Positions 41,509 to 51,030 of a stretch of DNA of 64,000 nt are shown here, piece after piece. Numbering within the stretch: the stretch's first letter is position 1; every line of letters begins with the position of its first letter. Source of the DNA: CAUSKK01 sp963532425 (lineage in GTDB: Bacteria > Pseudomonadota > Gammaproteobacteria > Cardiobacteriales > Cardiobacteriaceae); contig CAUSKK010000001.1 of assembly GCA_963532425.1 (NCBI GenBank), positions 219,875 to 283,874 of the forward strand, read 5' to 3'. Under the pieces are notes generated by a model. That model did not search any database and had not been told where the DNA came from. It saw only the letters and a program-made list of their open reading frames with translations. The position numbers and the translations under genes are program-made.

Positions 41509-43318
41509 CCGTTACGGATTTGGCGAGATTTCGGGGCTGGTCTATGTCCGTGCCGCGCAGCCGCGCCGTGTGGTAGGCCAGCAGCTGCAAAGCCACGGCA
41601 ATGGAAATATGGGCGGTGTGTTCGTTCAGCTCGCCCAGATGAATCACCTGGCCATGCTCCTGCAGGGCCGCCAAATTCACCCGACTGTCGGCAAACAAAA
41701 TAAAGCGGCCGCCGCGCGCCTGCACCTCCTGCAGATTGCTCAGGGTCTTCTGGCTGAGGGCGTCATGTTTGAGGGCGGCGATGACCAGCATCTGCTCGTC
41801 AATCAGCGCCATCGGCCCATGTTTGAGCTCGCCGGCGGCATAGGCCTCGGCGTGCATATAGGTAAGCTCCTTCAGCTTCAGCGCCCCCTCCAGGGCGATG
41901 GGATAGAGCTCGCCCCGGCCGAGGAACAGGCAACCCTGCTGGCTCTGCAGCGTGCGGGCGGCACGAACAATGGCCTCCTCCTCGGCCAGCACCGCCTGAA
42001 TGGCGCTGGGCAGATGCTCGAAGCTGGTCAAATCCTGCTCGCCCCGGCCCGAGGCCGCCGCCAGCAGCGCCCAAATCAGATGGAGCACCACCAGCTGCGT
42101 GCTGAAGGCCTTGCTGGAGGCCACGCTAATTTCCCGGCCGGCCCGGGTCAGAATCACCTGGTCGGCCAGGGTGGTGATGGTGCTTTCCGGGGCGTTGCAG
42201 ATGGCCAGGGTGCCCAGGTAGCCCAGGGTTTTGGCCTTCTGCAGGGCGGCGATGGTGTCGGCGGTCTCGCCGGACTGGGAGATGCAGATGAACAGGGTCT
42301 GGGGCGGCACCGCCACCGGCCGGTAGAGGTATTCGCTGGAGAATTCCACCGCCGTGGCCACGCCCAGCTCCTCGAAGAAATATTTCAGCGTAAAACCGGC
42401 GTGATAGCTGGTGCCACAGGCGACGATGTGCAGCTGGCGCACGGCCCGGAGCTGGGCCAGCAGCGCGTCGCCGAAGGCGGCCGGATTGATGCGTCCGTGC
42501 AGCACCCGGCCCTCCAGGGTGTCGCTGATGGCGTTGGGCTGCTCGAAAATCTCCTTCCGCATGTGGTGGGCATAGTCGCCCTTGCCCATGATGTCGGCGT
42601 TCTGGGCGCTCTCCAGCAGCGGCCGGTGGACGGGCTCATCGGCGCCGTCGTAAAGCTGGTAGTGGTCGCCGCTGATGACGACCAAATCGTCGTTGGCCAG
42701 GGTTAGATAGCGGCGGGTGATGGGCAGCAGGGCGAAGACGTCCGAGGCGACGAAGATGCCCTGGTCTTCGCCCAGGCCCAGCACCAGCGGCGAACCGTGG
42801 CGCACGGCCACCAGCTCCTCGGGCCGGTCGGCGGCCAGCACCGCCAGGGCATAGGCCCCCTGTAGCCGTTGGCCGGCGGCGCGCACGGCCTGGTGCAGCG
42901 AAGCGCTCTGCTGGTAGTAGTGTTGAATCAGATGGGCCACCACCTCGGTGTCGGTCTGGGAGGTGAAGACAAAGCCGGCGTCGATGAGCTCGGCGCGCAG
43001 CTGCTGGTAGTTTTCGATGATGCCGTTGTGCACCAGGGCTATGGCGCCGCTCACGTGGGGGTGGGCGTTGATTTCGCTGGGGATGCCGTGGGTGGCCCAG
43101 CGCGTGTGGGCAATGCCGGCGTTGCTGTTCAGGTCCTCGGCCAGCACCTTTTCCTCCAGCGTTCGGACCTTGCCCTGGGCGCGCACCCGCCGAATGGCCC
43201 CGCCGTCCTGCACCGCCACCCCGGCCGAATCGTAGCCGCGATATTCCAGGCGCTTCAGGCCGTCGATGAGCAGGGGAACAATATTTCCGGCCCCGACGCC
43301 GGCGACAATGCCACACAT
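41501..43318 (-). CDS. glmS: Glucosamine-6-phosphate synthase (glutamine-hydrolysing)
   Basis: This 605-residue enzyme converts fructose 6-phosphate and glutamine to glucosamine 6-phosphate, the first step to UDP-GlcNAc for peptidoglycan and LPS. It begins MCGIVAG with the nucleophilic Cys2, has the glutaminase domain to about residue 240, two SIS isomerase domains (CGTSYHAGF, SQSGETADT, ELKHGPMALID) and the conserved C-terminal LAKSVTVE. Length agrees with E. coli GlmS (609). AGGAGA precedes the start. glmU and the ATP operon are not adjacent. It is divergent from sstT. Confidence 0.97.
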   Translation of the reverse strand: MCGIVAGVGAGNIVPLLIDGLKRLEYRGYDSAGVAVQDGGAIRRVRAQGKVRTLEEKVLAEDLNSNAGIAHTRWATHGIPSEINAHPHVSGAIALVHNGIIENYQQLRAELIDAGFVFTSQTDTEVVAHLIQHYYQQSASLHQAVRAAGQRLQGAYALAVLAADRPEELVAVRHGSPLVLGLGEDQGIFVASDVFALLPITRRYLTLANDDLVVISGDHYQLYDGADEPVHRPLLESAQNADIMGKGDYAHHMRKEIFEQPNAISDTLEGRVLHGRINPAAFGDALLAQLRAVRQLHIVACGTSYHAGFTLKYFFEELGVATAVEFSSEYLYRPVAVPPQTLFICISQSGETADTIAALQKAKTLGYLGTLAICNAPESTITTLADQVILTRAGREISVASSKAFSTQLVVLHLIWALLAAASGRGEQDLTSFEHLPSAIQAVLAEEEAIVRAARTLQSQQGCLFLGRGELYPIALEGALKLKELTYMHAEAYAAGELKHGPMALIDEQMLVIAALKHDALSQKTLSNLQEVQARGGRFILFADSRVNLAALQEHGQVIHLGELNEHTAHISIAVALQLLAYHTARLRGTDIDQPRNLAKSVTVE

Positions 43319-43393
43319 AAATGAAGTCTCCTTGCTAAAAAAGCGGCATTTTAATCGGCTATGATGCGGTTTTTCCCTTTTTTAGGAGCTTCT

Positions 43394-44599
43394 ATGCAAA
43401 AAATTCTCTTCGGCGGCAATCTGGTCGCCCGCATCGCCCTGGGGCTGGTGCTGGGGCTGGTGATGGCCCAGTTTTTCCCGGCCCTGGCCCAGCAGCTGGG
43501 CTTCCTCGGGCAATTTTTCGTCCGGGCCCTCCGTTCCATCGCCCCCATGCTGGTATTTATGCTCGTCCTCAGCGCCATCGCCAATAAGCAGGTGGGCAGC
43601 AGCAACCAGGGCCTGAAGGAGGTGCTCGGCCTCTATCTCCTCGGCACGGTGGCGGCGGCGCTGGTGGCGGTGATTCTCAGCTTTGCCTTCCCCAGCACCA
43701 TGAAATTCGTCGAACTGAAGGAGGCCATCAGCCCGCCCCAGGACGTGGGCGAGGTGCTGTGCGGCCTGATTCTCAGCGTGGTGGACAATCCCTTCAACGC
43801 GCTGATGAACGCCAATTTCATCGGCGTGCTCTTCTGGGCCGTCTGCCTCGGCCTTTCCCTGCGGGTCGCCCACCCCAGCAGTAAACAATTCATCAGCGAC
43901 ATGACCGATGGCGTGTCCTTTGTGGTGCGCGTGGTCATCGGCTTTGCGCCGGTGGGCGTTTTCGGGCTGGTGGCCCAAACCTTCGCCGAATACGGTCTGG
44001 AGAGCCTGAAGGACTATTTCCATCTGCTGGCGGTGCTGCTGGCGGCCATGCTGCTGGTGATGTTTGTGCTCAATCCGCTGCTGGTCTACTGGAAAATTCG
44101 CAAGAATCCGTTCCCGCTGGTCTGGCTCTGCGTGCGCGAGAGTGGCCTCACCGCATTTTTTACGCGCAGTTCGGCGGCCAATATTCCCGTCAATATGGCC
44201 CTGGCCAAGCGGCTGAAATTTGACCCGGAGCTGGTGGCCGTGAGCATTCCCCTGGGGGCCACCATCAACATGGCCGGCGCCGCCATCACCATCACCGTGC
44301 TGACCCTGGCGGCGGTGAATTCGCTGCAGATTCCGGTGGACTTCAGCACCGCCCTGCTGCTGACGCTGGTGGCCTCCATCTGCGCCTGCGGGGCCTCCGG
44401 CGTCGGCAGTGGCTCCCTGCTGCTGATTCCGCTGGCCTGCAGCCTCTTTAAAATTCCCAACGAAATCGCGGCCCAGGTGATTGGCGTCGGCTTCACCATC
44501 AACATCATTCAGGACAGCGCCGAAACCGCCCTTAACTCCTCCACCGACGTGGTCTTCACCGGCGCCGTCAGTCTGGCCCGGGGCCAGGGCGAGCTATGA
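43394..44599 (+). CDS. sstT: Sodium/serine-threonine symporter
   Basis: This 401-residue inner membrane protein belongs to the dicarboxylate/amino acid:cation symporter family and matches SstT, which imports serine and threonine with Na+. Conserved parts are IAPMLVFMLVLSAIANKQ near the start, TRSSAANIPVNMALAKRL, the hairpin-loop block VSIPLGATINMAGAAITITVL and NIIQDSAETALNSSTDV at the end. ATG 43394 follows AGGAG; an earlier in-frame ATG at 43361 would add a weak 11-residue leader. The stop overlaps the dgkA start (ATGA), so the two genes are one unit. Confidence 0.93.
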   Translation: MQKILFGGNLVARIALGLVLGLVMAQFFPALAQQLGFLGQFFVRALRSIAPMLVFMLVLSAIANKQVGSSNQGLKEVLGLYLLGTVAAALVAVILSFAFPSTMKFVELKEAISPPQDVGEVLCGLILSVVDNPFNALMNANFIGVLFWAVCLGLSLRVAHPSSKQFISDMTDGVSFVVRVVIGFAPVGVFGLVAQTFAEYGLESLKDYFHLLAVLLAAMLLVMFVLNPLLVYWKIRKNPFPLVWLCVRESGLTAFFTRSSAANIPVNMALAKRLKFDPELVAVSIPLGATINMAGAAITITVLTLAAVNSLQIPVDFSTALLLTLVASICACGASGVGSGSLLLIPLACSLFKIPNEIAAQVIGVGFTINIIQDSAETALNSSTDVVFTGAVSLARGQGEL

Positions 44600-44967
44600 G
44601 CCACCCACTCAAGGCGCGCGGCCACGGCCTGCAACGCTGGCGCCGGGCGCTGGGCTATTCCTGGGACGGGCTCAAGAGTGCCGCCGACGAGGCCGGCTTT
44701 CGCGAACTGCTGTTGTTGCACGCGGTACTGCTGCTGCTGCTGCCCTTTCTCCGTCTGGCGCTGGCGCTGAAGCTGGTGCTGCTGCTGGGTTCGCTGCTGT
44801 CGCTCATCTGTGAGCTCTTCAATACGGCCATCGAGGCCTGTGTGGATTTGATTAGTCCGGACATTCACCCGCTGGCCAAGCGGGCCAAGGACGTGGCTTC
44901 GGCGGCCCAGTATCTCAGCCTGCTGCTGCTGGCGCTGCTCTGGGCTCTGGCCCTGATTTTCGGCTAG
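44596..44967 (+). CDS. dgkA: Diacylglycerol kinase
   Basis: This 123-residue protein is the small trimeric membrane kinase that phosphorylates diacylglycerol, recycling lipid left by membrane-derived oligosaccharide and LPS modification. Three transmembrane helices and the catalytic signature FNTAIEACVDLIS ... LAKRAKDVASAAQYLS are clear. It overlaps the sstT stop by four bases and is followed by a terminator. Confidence 0.95.
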   Translation: MSHPLKARGHGLQRWRRALGYSWDGLKSAADEAGFRELLLLHAVLLLLLPFLRLALALKLVLLLGSLLSLICELFNTAIEACVDLISPDIHPLAKRAKDVASAAQYLSLLLLALLWALALIFG

Positions 44968-44977
44968 CAAATGGCAA

Positions 44978-45002
44978 AGCCAGCACCGGTGCTGGCTTTT
45001 TT
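44978..45002 (+). terminator. Terminator of sstT-dgkA
   Basis: AGCCAGCACC pairs with GGTGCTGGCT almost without loop and runs into six T. It lies 10 bp after the dgkA stop. Confidence 0.9.
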
Positions 45003-45011
45003 CTGGGCAAG

Positions 45012-45038
45012 AAAAAAGCGCTTCCAAAGGGAAGCGCT
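45012..45038 (-). terminator. Terminator of the pnp/tRNA-Ser transcript, built from palindrome copies
   Basis: On the minus strand AGCGCTTCC and GGAAGCGCT pair around AAA/TTT and run into six T (A-run at 45012-45017). Both arms are parts of the GAAGCGCTTC repeat. It lies about 13 bp past the tRNA-Ser 3' end. Confidence 0.85.
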
Positions 45039-45050
45039 GGGAAAAAGGAG

Positions 45051-45141
45051 TGGCGGACAGGGGGGGATTCGAACCCCCGATACGCTATCAACGTATACAC
45101 ACTTTCCAGGCGTGCGCATTCGACCACTCTGCCACCTGTCC
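45051..45141 (-). tRNA. tRNA-Ser (anticodon GGA)
   Basis: The 91-nt minus-strand molecule has acceptor GGACAGG/CCTGTCC, discriminator G and encoded CCA, the anticodon loop CCTGGAAAG with anticodon GGA, a long variable arm (TATACGTTGATAGCGTATC) typical of class II tRNA, and the T-arm GGGGGTTCGAATCCCCC. It begins only 10 bp after the pnp stop and may depend on read-through from pnp. Confidence 0.97.
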
Positions 45142-45150
45142 GTATTGTTG

Positions 45151-47259
45151 TTATGCGCTGGGATTCAAAGCCTCTTTGATGGACAAACGCACGCGACCCT
45201 GACGGTCAATTTCCAGAAGTTTTACTTTCACTTCCTGTCCAAGTTTCAGTTCATCTTCGACATTGCTGACGCGGTGTTCCGCAATCTGCGAGATGTGTAC
45301 CAGTCCCTCCTTGCCGGGCAAGAAGGCGACGAAAGCACCGAACTCGGTTATTTTAACAACTTTTGCGTCGTAGATACGACCAATTTCAGGCTCGCTGATA
45401 ATTTCTTCAATCAGGCGCCGGGCCTCCTGGCTGGCCGACTGGTCGGCGGCGGCAATTTTAATGGTGCCGTCGTCCTCGATATCGATGACCGCGCCGGTGG
45501 ATTCGGTGATGCCACGAATGACCGCGCCGCCCTTGCCGATGACGTCCTTAATCTTTTCCGGATTGATGCGGAAGGAGCTAAAGCGCGGCGCAAAGGCGGA
45601 CAGCTCCGGCCGGGGGGCGGCCAGGGCCTGATTCATCACGCCCAAAATGTGCAGGCGGCCTTCCCGGGCCTGATGCAGGGCCTGTTCCATGATTTCCTGG
45701 GTGATGCCGTCAATCTTGATGTCCATCTGTAGTGCGGTAACGCCCTCGGCGGTGCCGGCCACTTTGAAATCCATGTCGCCGAGGTGGTCCTCATCGCCGA
45801 GAATGTCGCTCAGCACGGTGAAGCGCTCCCCTTCCTTGACCAGGCCCATGGCAATGCCGGCCACCGGCCGCTTGGTGGGCACGCCGGCATCCATCAGGGC
45901 CAGACTGGCGCCACAGACCGAGGCCATGGAGCTGGAACCGTTGGATTCGGTGATTTCCGAAACCATGCGAATGGTATAGGGGAAATCCTCCTCCTTCGGC
46001 AGCACCGCCTCCACGCCGCGTCGGGCCAGGCGGCCGTGGCCAATTTCCCGCCGCTTCGGCGAGCCCACCCGACCCACTTCGCCAACGCTGAACGGCGGGA
46101 AGTTGTAGTGCAACATGAAGTTATCGCGGTATTCGCCGTGCAGGGCGTCGATAATCTGGGCATCGCGGCCGGTGCCGAGGGTGGTAACCACCAGCGCCTG
46201 GGTTTCGCCCCGGGTGAACAGGGCCGAACCATGTACACGTGGCAGCACGCCGGTGCGAATGGTAATGGGCCGCACGGTCTTGGTATCGCGGCCGTCGATG
46301 CGGGGTTCCTTGGCTAGAATGCGGTCGCGCACCACCCGATATTCCAGCTCGTGCACGGCATTGTTCACGGCGACTTCGTCCCAGGGGCCGTCCTCGCCCA
46401 CCAGTGCCGCCACCGCGTCCTCGTGAATCTGGGCCACGGCCTCCTGGCGCTGCTGTTTATTGGCAATTTGGTAGGCCTGGTTCAGCTGGTTGGCGGTCAG
46501 TTCGCGCACGCGCAGGGCCAGCATTTCATCGGACGGCGGTGGCTGCCAGTCCCAGGCGGGTTTACCGGCCTGGCGGGCCAGCTCGTTGATGGCCTGGATG
46601 ACCACCTGCTGCTGCTGGTGGCCAAACATCACCGCCCCCAGCATCACCGCCTCGCTCAGTTCCTGGGCCTGGGATTCCACCATGAGCACGGCGTTTTCCG
46701 TGCCGGCGATGACCAAATCCAGCTGGGAATCCTTCAGCTCCTTGTCCGAAGGGTTAAGCAGATACTGGCCGTTCCGGTAGCCCACCCGGGCGGCGCCGAT
46801 GGGGCCGTTGAACGGCACGCCGGCCAGTTTCAGGGCCGCCGAGGCGCCTATCATGGCGGCGATGTCCGGATTGATGTCCGGATTGCTGGCCATGACGGTG
46901 GCAATAATTTGAATTTCGTTAAAAAAACCTTCGGGGAACAAAGGCCGCAGCGGCCGGTCAATGAGCCGGGCAATCAGGGTTTCGCCCTCGCTGGGGCGGC
47001 CTTCCCGTTTAAAGAAGCCACCGGGCACCCGGCCGGCGGCGTAGAATTTTTCTTGATAATCAACGGTTAGCGGGAAAAAATCCTGTCCTTCAGCCACGGT
47101 CTTTTTGGCCACGGCGGTAACCATAACCACGGTTTCCCCCATGTGCACCATAACCGCGCCATCGGCCTGACGAGCAATTTCACCGGTTTCAAGCGTTACT
47201 GAGTGTGGTCCGTAGGTGAAAGTAACGGACGATTTACCGCCGTTTGTAGAGTAGTTCAC
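45151..47259 (-). CDS. pnp: Polynucleotide phosphorylase
   Basis: This 702-residue enzyme degrades RNA 3'-5' by phosphorolysis and is a degradosome component. It has two RNase PH domains (first about 15-215, second about 325-540, with SMASVCGASLALMDAG), the central helical domain, then KH (KIKDVIGKGGAVIRGITEST) and S1 (GRIYDAKVVKITEFGAFVAFLPGKEGLVHIS) domains. The start is GTG at 47259, 15 bp after rpsO, the usual order. The C-terminus ends soon after the S1 domain. In E. coli the gene represses itself through RNase III cutting of its leader; the rpsO-pnp gap here is too short for a large hairpin. Confidence 0.97.
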   Translation of the reverse strand: MNYSTNGGKSSVTFTYGPHSVTLETGEIARQADGAVMVHMGETVVMVTAVAKKTVAEGQDFFPLTVDYQEKFYAAGRVPGGFFKREGRPSEGETLIARLIDRPLRPLFPEGFFNEIQIIATVMASNPDINPDIAAMIGASAALKLAGVPFNGPIGAARVGYRNGQYLLNPSDKELKDSQLDLVIAGTENAVLMVESQAQELSEAVMLGAVMFGHQQQQVVIQAINELARQAGKPAWDWQPPPSDEMLALRVRELTANQLNQAYQIANKQQRQEAVAQIHEDAVAALVGEDGPWDEVAVNNAVHELEYRVVRDRILAKEPRIDGRDTKTVRPITIRTGVLPRVHGSALFTRGETQALVVTTLGTGRDAQIIDALHGEYRDNFMLHYNFPPFSVGEVGRVGSPKRREIGHGRLARRGVEAVLPKEEDFPYTIRMVSEITESNGSSSMASVCGASLALMDAGVPTKRPVAGIAMGLVKEGERFTVLSDILGDEDHLGDMDFKVAGTAEGVTALQMDIKIDGITQEIMEQALHQAREGRLHILGVMNQALAAPRPELSAFAPRFSSFRINPEKIKDVIGKGGAVIRGITESTGAVIDIEDDGTIKIAAADQSASQEARRLIEEIISEPEIGRIYDAKVVKITEFGAFVAFLPGKEGLVHISQIAEHRVSNVEDELKLGQEVKVKLLEIDRQGRVRLSIKEALNPSA

Positions 47260-47274
47260 GCTAACCCCAACGAT

Positions 47275-47541
47275 TTAGCGGCGCAGGCCGAGTTTGGCAA
47301 TCAATTCGCGGTAGCCGTCAAAATCAATGCGTTTCAGGTAGGTCTGCAGGCGGCGCCGTTGGTTCACCATTTTCAGCAGACCGCGACGGGAGTGGTGGTC
47401 TTTCTTATGGGTGGCGAAATGGGCCTGCAGGTCTTCGATGCGGGCAGTCAGCAGGGCAATTTGCACCTCGGGCGAACCGGTATCGCCGGGTTTCCGTTGG
47501 TATTTTTCAACGATTTCTTTGATTACTTCTCTGTTTAACAT
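47275..47541 (-). CDS. rpsO: Ribosomal protein S15
   Basis: This 88-residue protein (MLNREVIKEIVEKYQRKPGD at the start, RLQTYLKRIDFDGYRELIAKLGLRR at the end) is S15 of the small subunit, an early 16S rRNA binder and intersubunit bridge. The block GSPEVQIALLTARIEDLQAHF is diagnostic. A promoter is seen at 47603-47631, and the AT-rich leader contains TGAGG before ATG. pnp follows directly. Confidence 0.97.
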   Translation of the reverse strand: MLNREVIKEIVEKYQRKPGDTGSPEVQIALLTARIEDLQAHFATHKKDHHSRRGLLKMVNQRRRLQTYLKRIDFDGYRELIAKLGLRR

Positions 47542-47602
47542 AGTAAAACCTCAAAAATTTAAATGGCTCGTTACCGATGGCTTAGGCACGAGAAAGCGGA
47601 GA

Positions 47603-47631
47603 ATTCTAGTGTTTTCCCCTAGTTTTTACAA
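47603..47631 (-). promoter_or_regulatory. Probable promoter of rpsO-pnp
   Basis: On the minus strand TTGTAA (47626-47631), a 17-bp spacer and TAGAAT (47603-47608) lie about 60 bp before the rpsO start. The -35 box lies within the last codons of the LOG gene. Confidence 0.6.
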
Positions 47632-48251
47632 GCAGTTAGGATAAGTTCCAGCGCCTCGGCCGGACCGTCGCAGAGCTGGAGCAGGGCCAGTTCGCGGGCA
47701 TTGATGGTACGTTCTTCCAGCGGTGCCGTCGCCAGCCACTGGCACAGCCCGGCCCAGAAGCGCTTCCCCACCAGAATGATTGGCGCCGCCGGGGCCTTGC
47801 CGGTCTGAATCATCGTCGTAATTTCAAAGAGCTCGTCCAGGGTGCCGAAGCCGCCGGGCATCATGACATAGGCGCAGGCATTTTCCATAAACATCACCTT
47901 ACGCGTGCAAAAGTGGCGAAAATGCAGCGAAATATCCTGAAAATCATTGGAACGTTGCTCGTGGGGCAGTTTGATATTCAGCCCCACCGACTGGCCACCG
48001 CCGCCGGCCTGGGCCCCGCGATTGGCCGCCTCCATCAGCCCCGGCCCGCCGCCGGAAATGACGCTGAAGCCCCGGGCCGACAGCTGCCGGGCCAGCTCCT
48101 CGGTCTGCTGGTAGTAGGGGTGCTCTGGGCCCAGCCGGGCCGAGCCGAGAATGCTCACCGCCGGCGCGATGTCGGCCAGCCGGTCATGGCCTTCGACCAG
48201 CTCGCTCATGATTTGCAACACCGACCAGCTCGGCCCCCGTGATTTTTCCAT
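47619..48251 (-). CDS. LOG-family nucleotide 5'-monophosphate phosphoribohydrolase
   Basis: This 210-residue Rossmann-fold protein carries the LOG signature: SGGGPGLMEAANRGA and the catalytic MPGGFGTLDELFEI, with RKVMFMENA between them. Family members split the N-glycosidic bond of nucleoside monophosphates or cytokinin ribotides, and bacterial copies are often PpnN-like or Lysine-decarboxylase-like by old annotation. ATG 48251 follows GAGGAG at 5 bp; a GTG two codons earlier is less likely. It is divergent from polA with a short 77-bp gap. Confidence 0.9.
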   Translation of the reverse strand: MEKSRGPSWSVLQIMSELVEGHDRLADIAPAVSILGSARLGPEHPYYQQTEELARQLSARGFSVISGGGPGLMEAANRGAQAGGGGQSVGLNIKLPHEQRSNDFQDISLHFRHFCTRKVMFMENACAYVMMPGGFGTLDELFEITTMIQTGKAPAAPIILVGKRFWAGLCQWLATAPLEERTINARELALLQLCDGPAEALELILTACKN

Positions 48252-48328
48252 GCTCACTCCTCAAAAAAAGCGCCCAACGAAGCACAGCGAGCTTGCCGGG
48301 CCAAAATGCTAGAATTTTTCAATTTTTT

Positions 48329-51019
48329 ATGAATAAACCGCTATTTATTGTCGTTGATGGCTCCAACTGCTACTACAGCAAGGAGCGCAACGGCTTATAC
48401 AATAATCAGAACCGCCCCAGCGGGGCAATTTTCGGCCTGACCAGCTATGTGGAATTTCTCCAGCAGGAATACCAGCCGGCGGCCCTGGCCGTGGTCTTCG
48501 ACGCGCGCGCCCCCACCTTCCGCCACCAGCTCTACCCGGAGTACAAGGCCCAGCGCGACCCCATGCCCCCGGCCCTGCAGGAACAGCTGCAGCCCACCAA
48601 AGACCTGCTCCGCGCCCTCGGCTTCGCCCTGGTGGAACGGGCCGGCGTCGAGGCCGACGATGTCATCGGTTCGCTCACCGCCCGGGCCCGGGCCGCCGGC
48701 TACCGCGTCCTCATCGTCTCCAACGACAAGGACATGGCCCAGCTGCTCAGCGACGACGATGTGCAAATCCGCGCCAAAACCGGCAGCAAGAAGCTGGCCA
48801 GGGAGGAGATTTTCACCGCCGCCAACATTAAATTGCGCTTCGGCGAAAACCTGAGCCCGGCCCTGATTCCCGATTTTCTCGCCCTCAAAGGCGACGCCGT
48901 CGATAACATCATCGGCCTGAGCGGCGTCAATAAAACCACCCTCATCAAACTGCTGAAAAAATACGACGGCCTGGCCGGCATACTCGCCCATAAAGATGAA
49001 ATCACCGGCGTTCTCGGCGAAAAAATCCGCGCCAACGCCGACCGGCTCGCCCTCAACCGCCAGCTCACCGCCATTAAAACCGACCTGGAATTTGACTTCG
49101 GCCTGGACGCCCTCGCCCGCCAGCCCCTGGATTTGGAGACGGTGCGACGCCTCTGCGACGAGTACAACCTCAACACCCTGGCGAGCAAATATCTACCCCG
49201 GGAGCAGGCCCAATACCGGCGCATCGCCTCCCTGGCCGAGCTGGAAGCGCTTATCGGCCACTGGCGCACGCTCGACAAAATCGCCCTGGACACGGAAACC
49301 ACTGGCCTGGACTATTTCAGCGACGAGCTGGTCGGCCTGAGCTTCGCCGACGGCCCCGGCAGCGCCTACTATCTGCCCCTGGCCCACCGCGACCGCTCCA
49401 GCCTGCTCGACGCCCCGGCCCCGGAAAATCTGCCCCGGGACGAAGCGCTTCGCCGGCTGCGGCCGCTGCTGGAGGATGAAAAGCTGCTGAAAATCGGCCA
49501 GAACCTGAAATTTGACCAGCATGTGCTGCGCCGCTACGGTCTGGAAATCCGGCCGCCGCTGGGCGATACCATGCTGCTGAGCTACGTGCTCAACAGCACC
49601 GCCTGCAAGCACAATCTCGACGCCCTCGCCCGCTACTATCTCAACCATTCGACCACCACCTTCGAGGAAATCGCCGGCAAGGGCGCCCAGCGGCTGCGCT
49701 TTGACCAAATCGACCTGGACGCCGCCACCCACTATGCCGCCGAGGACGCCGATATCACCCTGCGCCTCTACGAAGCGCTCTGGCCCCGGCTGGCCGAGGA
49801 ACTGCGCCCGCTCTATCTGAACATGGAATTGCCGCTGGCGGCGGTGCTGGCGACGATGGAGGAACGCGGCATTCTTATCGACGAGGCCGCCCTGCGCCAG
49901 CAGAGCGCCAGCCTCGGCGCCGAGCTGGCCGAGCTGGAACAGAACGCCCACGCCCTGGTTGGCCACCCCTTCAATCTCGGCTCGCCGAAGCAGCTGCAGG
50001 AAATCCTGTTCCAACAGCTGGAACTGCCGGTGCTGAAGAAAACGCCCCAGGGCCAACCCAGCACCGACGAAAGCGTGCTGCGCGAGCTGGCCGAACGGCA
50101 CGAACTGCCCCGGCTGCTGCTCGGCCATCGCCATCTGGCCAAGCTCAAATCCACCTACACCGATACCCTGCCCACCCTGGTCAATCCGGCCGACGGCCGC
50201 CTGCACACCAGCTACCAGCAGGCCGTAACCAGCACCGGCCGGCTGTCCTCGAGCAATCCCAATCTGCAGAACATTCCGATTAAATCCGAGCAGGGCCAGG
50301 AAATCCGCGCCGCCTTCATCGCCCGGCCCGGCTGGCAGCTGCTGGCGGCGGACTATTCCCAGATTGAACTGCGCGTCATGGCCCACTTCGCCCAGGACGA
50401 GGGCCTGATGCGGGCCTTCCGCGACGGCGTCGATATTCACAGCGCCACCGCCAGCGAGGTTTTCGAAGTGCCGCTGGCCGAGGTCAATCGCGAGCTGCGC
50501 CGGCGGGCGAAGAGCATCAATTTCGGCCTGATTTACGGCATGGGGGCCTTCGGCCTGGCCCGGCAGCTGAAAATCGGCCTGGACGAGGCGGAAAGCTACA
50601 TCGAGCGCTATTTCCAGCGCTACCCGAAGGTGCTGGATTTCATGGAGCGCAGCAAGGCCTTCGCCCGGGAACATCAGTATGTGGAAACCCTCTGCCACCG
50701 GCGCATTCATCTGCTCGACATCAACCATAAAAACAAGAATATCCGCGCCGAATGTGAGCGCGTCGCCATCAACGCGCCCATTCAGGGCACGGCGGCCGAC
50801 ATCATCAAAATCGCCATGCTGCAGCTGCAGGAGCGCTTCGCCGACGAGGAGCGACTGCGACTGCTGCTGCAGGTGCATGATGAGCTGGTCTTTGAGATTG
50901 AGCCGTCGGCGCTGGATTTGGTCGCCGAGGTCAGCCGCATCATGCGCGAGGCCCTGCCCCTGACGGTGCCCCTGGAGGTGGAAACCGGCCTCGGCCCCAA
51001 CTGGCTGGCCGCCCACTAG
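48329..51019 (+). CDS. polA: DNA polymerase I
   Basis: This 896-residue enzyme fills repair gaps and removes Okazaki primers. It has an N-terminal 5'-3' exonuclease (residues 1 to about 290, with GVEADDVIGSLTARA and SNDKDMAQLL), a 3'-5' exonuclease with intact acidic residues (LDTETTGLD; NLKFDQHVL) and a polymerase domain (DYSQIELRVMAH, RRRAKSINFGLIYGMGAFGLA, LLLQVHDELVFEI). ATG 48329 begins the conserved FIVVDGSNCYYSKE; the frame extends upstream to 48239 without homology. An exact GAAGCGCTTC near 49441 encodes EALR between domains. Repeat array 6 follows. Confidence 0.97.
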   Translation: MNKPLFIVVDGSNCYYSKERNGLYNNQNRPSGAIFGLTSYVEFLQQEYQPAALAVVFDARAPTFRHQLYPEYKAQRDPMPPALQEQLQPTKDLLRALGFALVERAGVEADDVIGSLTARARAAGYRVLIVSNDKDMAQLLSDDDVQIRAKTGSKKLAREEIFTAANIKLRFGENLSPALIPDFLALKGDAVDNIIGLSGVNKTTLIKLLKKYDGLAGILAHKDEITGVLGEKIRANADRLALNRQLTAIKTDLEFDFGLDALARQPLDLETVRRLCDEYNLNTLASKYLPREQAQYRRIASLAELEALIGHWRTLDKIALDTETTGLDYFSDELVGLSFADGPGSAYYLPLAHRDRSSLLDAPAPENLPRDEALRRLRPLLEDEKLLKIGQNLKFDQHVLRRYGLEIRPPLGDTMLLSYVLNSTACKHNLDALARYYLNHSTTTFEEIAGKGAQRLRFDQIDLDAATHYAAEDADITLRLYEALWPRLAEELRPLYLNMELPLAAVLATMEERGILIDEAALRQQSASLGAELAELEQNAHALVGHPFNLGSPKQLQEILFQQLELPVLKKTPQGQPSTDESVLRELAERHELPRLLLGHRHLAKLKSTYTDTLPTLVNPADGRLHTSYQQAVTSTGRLSSSNPNLQNIPIKSEQGQEIRAAFIARPGWQLLAADYSQIELRVMAHFAQDEGLMRAFRDGVDIHSATASEVFEVPLAEVNRELRRRAKSINFGLIYGMGAFGLARQLKIGLDEAESYIERYFQRYPKVLDFMERSKAFAREHQYVETLCHRRIHLLDINHKNKNIRAECERVAINAPIQGTAADIIKIAMLQLQERFADEERLRLLLQVHDELVFEIEPSALDLVAEVSRIMREALPLTVPLEVETGLGPNWLAAH

Positions 51020-51030
51020 GCCTTTTTTAG

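Noticed and set aside
45051..45141. Separate strong promoter for tRNA-Ser
   Set aside because: The 10-bp gap after pnp and the end of pnp show no convincing -35/-10 pair; read-through is as likely.
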